Shown here piece after piece: positions 7,324 through 8,790 of a DNA stretch of 8,790 nt (the first letter of the stretch is position 1; every line of letters begins with the position of its first letter). This DNA is from Balneolaceae bacterium (GTDB lineage Bacteria; Bacteroidota; Rhodothermia; Balneolales; Balneolaceae). Where the stretch lies: contig SLGA01000223.1 of NCBI GenBank assembly GCA_007123985.1, positions 1 through 8,790 on the forward strand, written 5' to 3'. The notes beneath the pieces are model-generated. The model ran no database searches. It had not been told where the DNA came from and saw only the letters and a program-made list of their open reading frames with translations. Position numbers and translations under genes: made by a program.

Positions 7324-8499
7324 ATGCCACGAACTTTTCTATTAATTATTGATGGGCTTGGAGTTGGCGCACAGGAAGATGCAGATCTTTATGGTGATGA
7401 GAAGGCAGATACTCTCGGCAATGTAAGCAGAATAACGGGGGTTCAGCTGCCCAACCTTGAAAAACTCGGGCTGGGAAATATCCGCGACTTTCATTCTATA
7501 AAACCTGTTGAAAATCCGCTCGCATCGTTTGGAAAGATGAGAGAAAAGTCAGCAGGAAAAGATTCTACCACTGGCCACTGGGAATTTGCCGGTATAGCTA
7601 TGGATACACCTTTCCCGACGTACCCAAATGGATTTCCGGATGAGGTTTTGCAGGCTTTTGTTATTGGGACAGGAGTTGATGGAGTGCTCTGTAATTTACC
7701 TTATTCCGGTACAAAGGTTATTGCTGATTACGGAATAGAGCACCTTAAAACCGGGAAGCCCATTGTGTACACCTCGGCTGATAGTGTATTTCAGGTGGCC
7801 TGCCACGAGGAGGTTACCTCTCCGGAAAAACTGAATGAGTGGTGTGAATTTGCCCGAACCCAAGTGATGAAAGGTGAGCATGCAGTAGGTAGGGTGATTG
7901 CACGACCGTTTACAGGCACACCCGGCAACTTTATACGTATTACTGAAAAAAGACAGGATTTTTCTCTTACACCTCCCGTACCCAATCTGCTCACAATCCT
8001 TCAGGAAAGCGGTGTAAAAACATATTCAGTAGGTAAAGTTATAGATCTGTTCGCAGGAATCGGATTCCATCAGTACAGAAAAACAAAAAATAATGCAGAG
8101 GGCATTTCACAGCTTCTTAGCCTCATGAGTGCACAAATTAATAACAGTTTCACCTTTATAAATTTGATTGATACAGATCAAATATATGGACACCGGCAGG
8201 ATACAGAAGGCTACGCAGCCTGTTTAAGCGAGATTGACCGACCCATACCTGCAATTGCAGGAAAACTAAATGAAAATGACATTCTAATTATCTCAGGAGA
8301 TCACGGAAACGATCCTGCAGATAACAGTACCGATCATACCAGAGAATTTGTTCCGCTTCTTGTGTTAAAAAAGAGCCTGAAGAGAGGAGTAAATCTGGGT
8401 ATCAGGGAAACGTTTGCCGATGTAGCTGCAACAATTTTAGATGCACATGAGGTGAACAATCAGCTTTCAGGGCGTTCATTTTTACATGAGCTGAAGTAG
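7324..8499 (+). CDS. deoB: Phosphopentomutase
   Basis: DeoB interconverts ribose-1-phosphate (or deoxyribose-1-phosphate) and the 5-phosphate, linking nucleoside phosphorylase salvage to the pentose phosphate pathway in the cytosol. The protein is 391 residues from the ATG at 7324, the family's usual size. It is an alkaline-phosphatase-superfamily enzyme with all visible metal and catalytic motifs. These are IIDGLGVG (D10), DSTTGHWE (80-87, holding the phosphorylated Thr), DTDQIYGH (D285, H290), GDHGND (D326, H327) and DHTRE (H338); the spacing matches the two-manganese site known from Bacillus DeoB. A TTG at 7315 would extend it by three residues and overlap the previous stop by four bases. 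I prefer ATG 7324 because family members begin two or three residues before the FLxIxD strand. Either way it follows the GAF protein with essentially no gap, so translational coupling is likely. Confidence 0.95.
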   Translation: MPRTFLLIIDGLGVGAQEDADLYGDEKADTLGNVSRITGVQLPNLEKLGLGNIRDFHSIKPVENPLASFGKMREKSAGKDSTTGHWEFAGIAMDTPFPTYPNGFPDEVLQAFVIGTGVDGVLCNLPYSGTKVIADYGIEHLKTGKPIVYTSADSVFQVACHEEVTSPEKLNEWCEFARTQVMKGEHAVGRVIARPFTGTPGNFIRITEKRQDFSLTPPVPNLLTILQESGVKTYSVGKVIDLFAGIGFHQYRKTKNNAEGISQLLSLMSAQINNSFTFINLIDTDQIYGHRQDTEGYAACLSEIDRPIPAIAGKLNENDILIISGDHGNDPADNSTDHTREFVPLLVLKKSLKRGVNLGIRETFADVAATILDAHEVNNQLSGRSFLHELK

Positions 8500-8534
8500 C
8501 TTAATGTGTGTTTAACTTTCAGCTGAAATTTTCT
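8489..8534 (+). terminator. Weak stem-loop over the deoB stop, possible terminator
   Basis: AGCTGAA (8489-8495) pairs with TTCAGCT (8518-8524), a 7-bp stem that can be extended by GT/AC across a one-base bulge. The 22-base loop is long. The TAG stop of deoB (8497-8499) lies just inside it. A T-rich stretch (TTTTCTT, from 8529) follows. The stem is short and AT-rich, so termination would be inefficient; read-through into rpoD is possible. Confidence 0.35.
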
Positions 8535-8641
8535 TATATTATTGGGTTCAATTATTAAGGTGACACAACAATTAACCTGTGAAAACGTATTGCTAATTGA
8601 CGGCCTCCAACTAACAAATTATCACTAAAAGAAAGTAAAAC
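8500..8641 (+). promoter_or_regulatory. Leader of rpoD with candidate promoters
   Basis: This 142-base AT-rich spacer holds no convincing gene. TTGACG (8597-8602), 17 bases, TATCAC (8620-8625) resembles a sigma-70-type pair and would give a transcript starting close to the GTG at 8642. TATTATTG (8537-8544) matches the Bacteroidota TAnnTTTG -7 element except at one fixed position, but no good -33 TTTG sits 19-21 bases upstream. AAAGAAAG (8628-8635), 6 bases before the start, is a weak purine-rich ribosome site. Confidence 0.3.
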
Positions 8642-8790
8642 GTGGCAAAAAGCTCTGGAATTTCTACCCGCGAATCAGAATCATTAGACCGCTATCTTCA
8701 CGAAATTGGAAAAGAGAAACTCATCACACCAGATGATGAAGTGCGCCTGGCTAAAGAAATTCAAAAAGGATCCCAGCGGGCGCTCGAAGA
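8642..8790 (+). CDS. rpoD: Primary RNA polymerase sigma factor RpoD/SigA (5' part, cut by window edge)
   Basis: The first 49 residues are visible. They begin with a short basic-then-acidic leader (AKSSGISTRESESLDRYL) followed by sigma-70 region 1.2, YLHEIGKEKLITPDDEVRLA, continuing as AKEIQKGSQRALEE. This is the -10-discriminator-contacting region of primary sigma factors, and the absence of a long region 1.1 before it is typical of Bacteroidota-type RpoD. The start is GTG: an in-frame TAA lies at 8636-8638, just one codon upstream, so no alternative is possible further left. It would direct RNA polymerase to most housekeeping promoters. The rest of the protein, including regions 2-4, lies beyond the window, so a group 2 paralogue cannot be excluded, though the opening motif favours the primary factor. 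Confidence 0.9.
   Translation, partial: MAKSSGISTRESESLDRYLHEIGKEKLITPDDEVRLAKEIQKGSQRALE

Noticed and set aside
7791..7994. Minus-strand frames antisense to deoB
   Set aside because: deoB is intact with all catalytic motifs and these frames have no independent support.
1..8790. Mobile elements, CRISPR arrays, tRNA genes or riboswitches
   Set aside because: I found no long direct repeats, terminal inverted repeats, transposase motifs, regularly spaced repeats or tRNA-like cloverleaf on reading both strands by eye.

Overview
The window reads as a chromosomal, housekeeping-type segment of a moderately AT-rich bacterium. The best guess is the Bacteroidota/Balneolota/Rhodothermota side of the tree. 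Three things suggest this. The 3' end begins a short-N-terminus primary sigma factor of the Bacteroidota type. Ribosome-binding sites are weak or absent. The central-metabolism gene is a fused E2-E1 2-oxoglutarate dehydrogenase of the Kgd/OdhA kind, which I recall from Actinobacteria and also from Balneola/Rhodothermus-like genomes. The taxonomic call is inference. I see no insertion sequences, CRISPR arrays, phage genes, tRNA or rRNA.

Layout. Positions 1-79 may hold the tail of a plus-strand gene. A hairpin at 80-105 sits on the end of the large minus-strand gene kgd (90-3716). A divergent, AT-rich intergenic region (3717-4018) carries an imperfect inverted repeat and a doubtful small membrane ORF. 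To its right is a tight plus-strand cluster: an M3-family oligoendopeptidase (pepF-like, 4019-5821), an unrecognised protein of 485 residues (5861-7318) that I read as two GAF-like domains followed by a degenerate GGDEF-like domain, and phosphopentomutase deoB (7324-8499). A weak stem-loop overlaps the deoB stop. A 142-base leader then precedes a GTG-initiated rpoD/sigA, which runs off the right edge.

How the genes fit together. kgd would feed the TCA cycle from 2-oxoglutarate, but it has no lipoyl domain, so it must borrow a lipoylated partner encoded elsewhere. The pepF, GAF protein and deoB genes are spaced like one operon. PepF-type enzymes degrade oligopeptides and DeoB salvages pentose phosphates from nucleosides, so the unit looks like catabolic recycling with a built-in sensor-like protein. 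That functional link is inference from spacing only.

The two items most worth following are the lipoyl-less E2-E1 fusion in a probable non-actinobacterium, and the GAF-GAF-pseudoGGDEF protein whose signature loop and metal-binding positions are replaced and whose stop lies within a few bases of the deoB start. The rest of the window looks ordinary.
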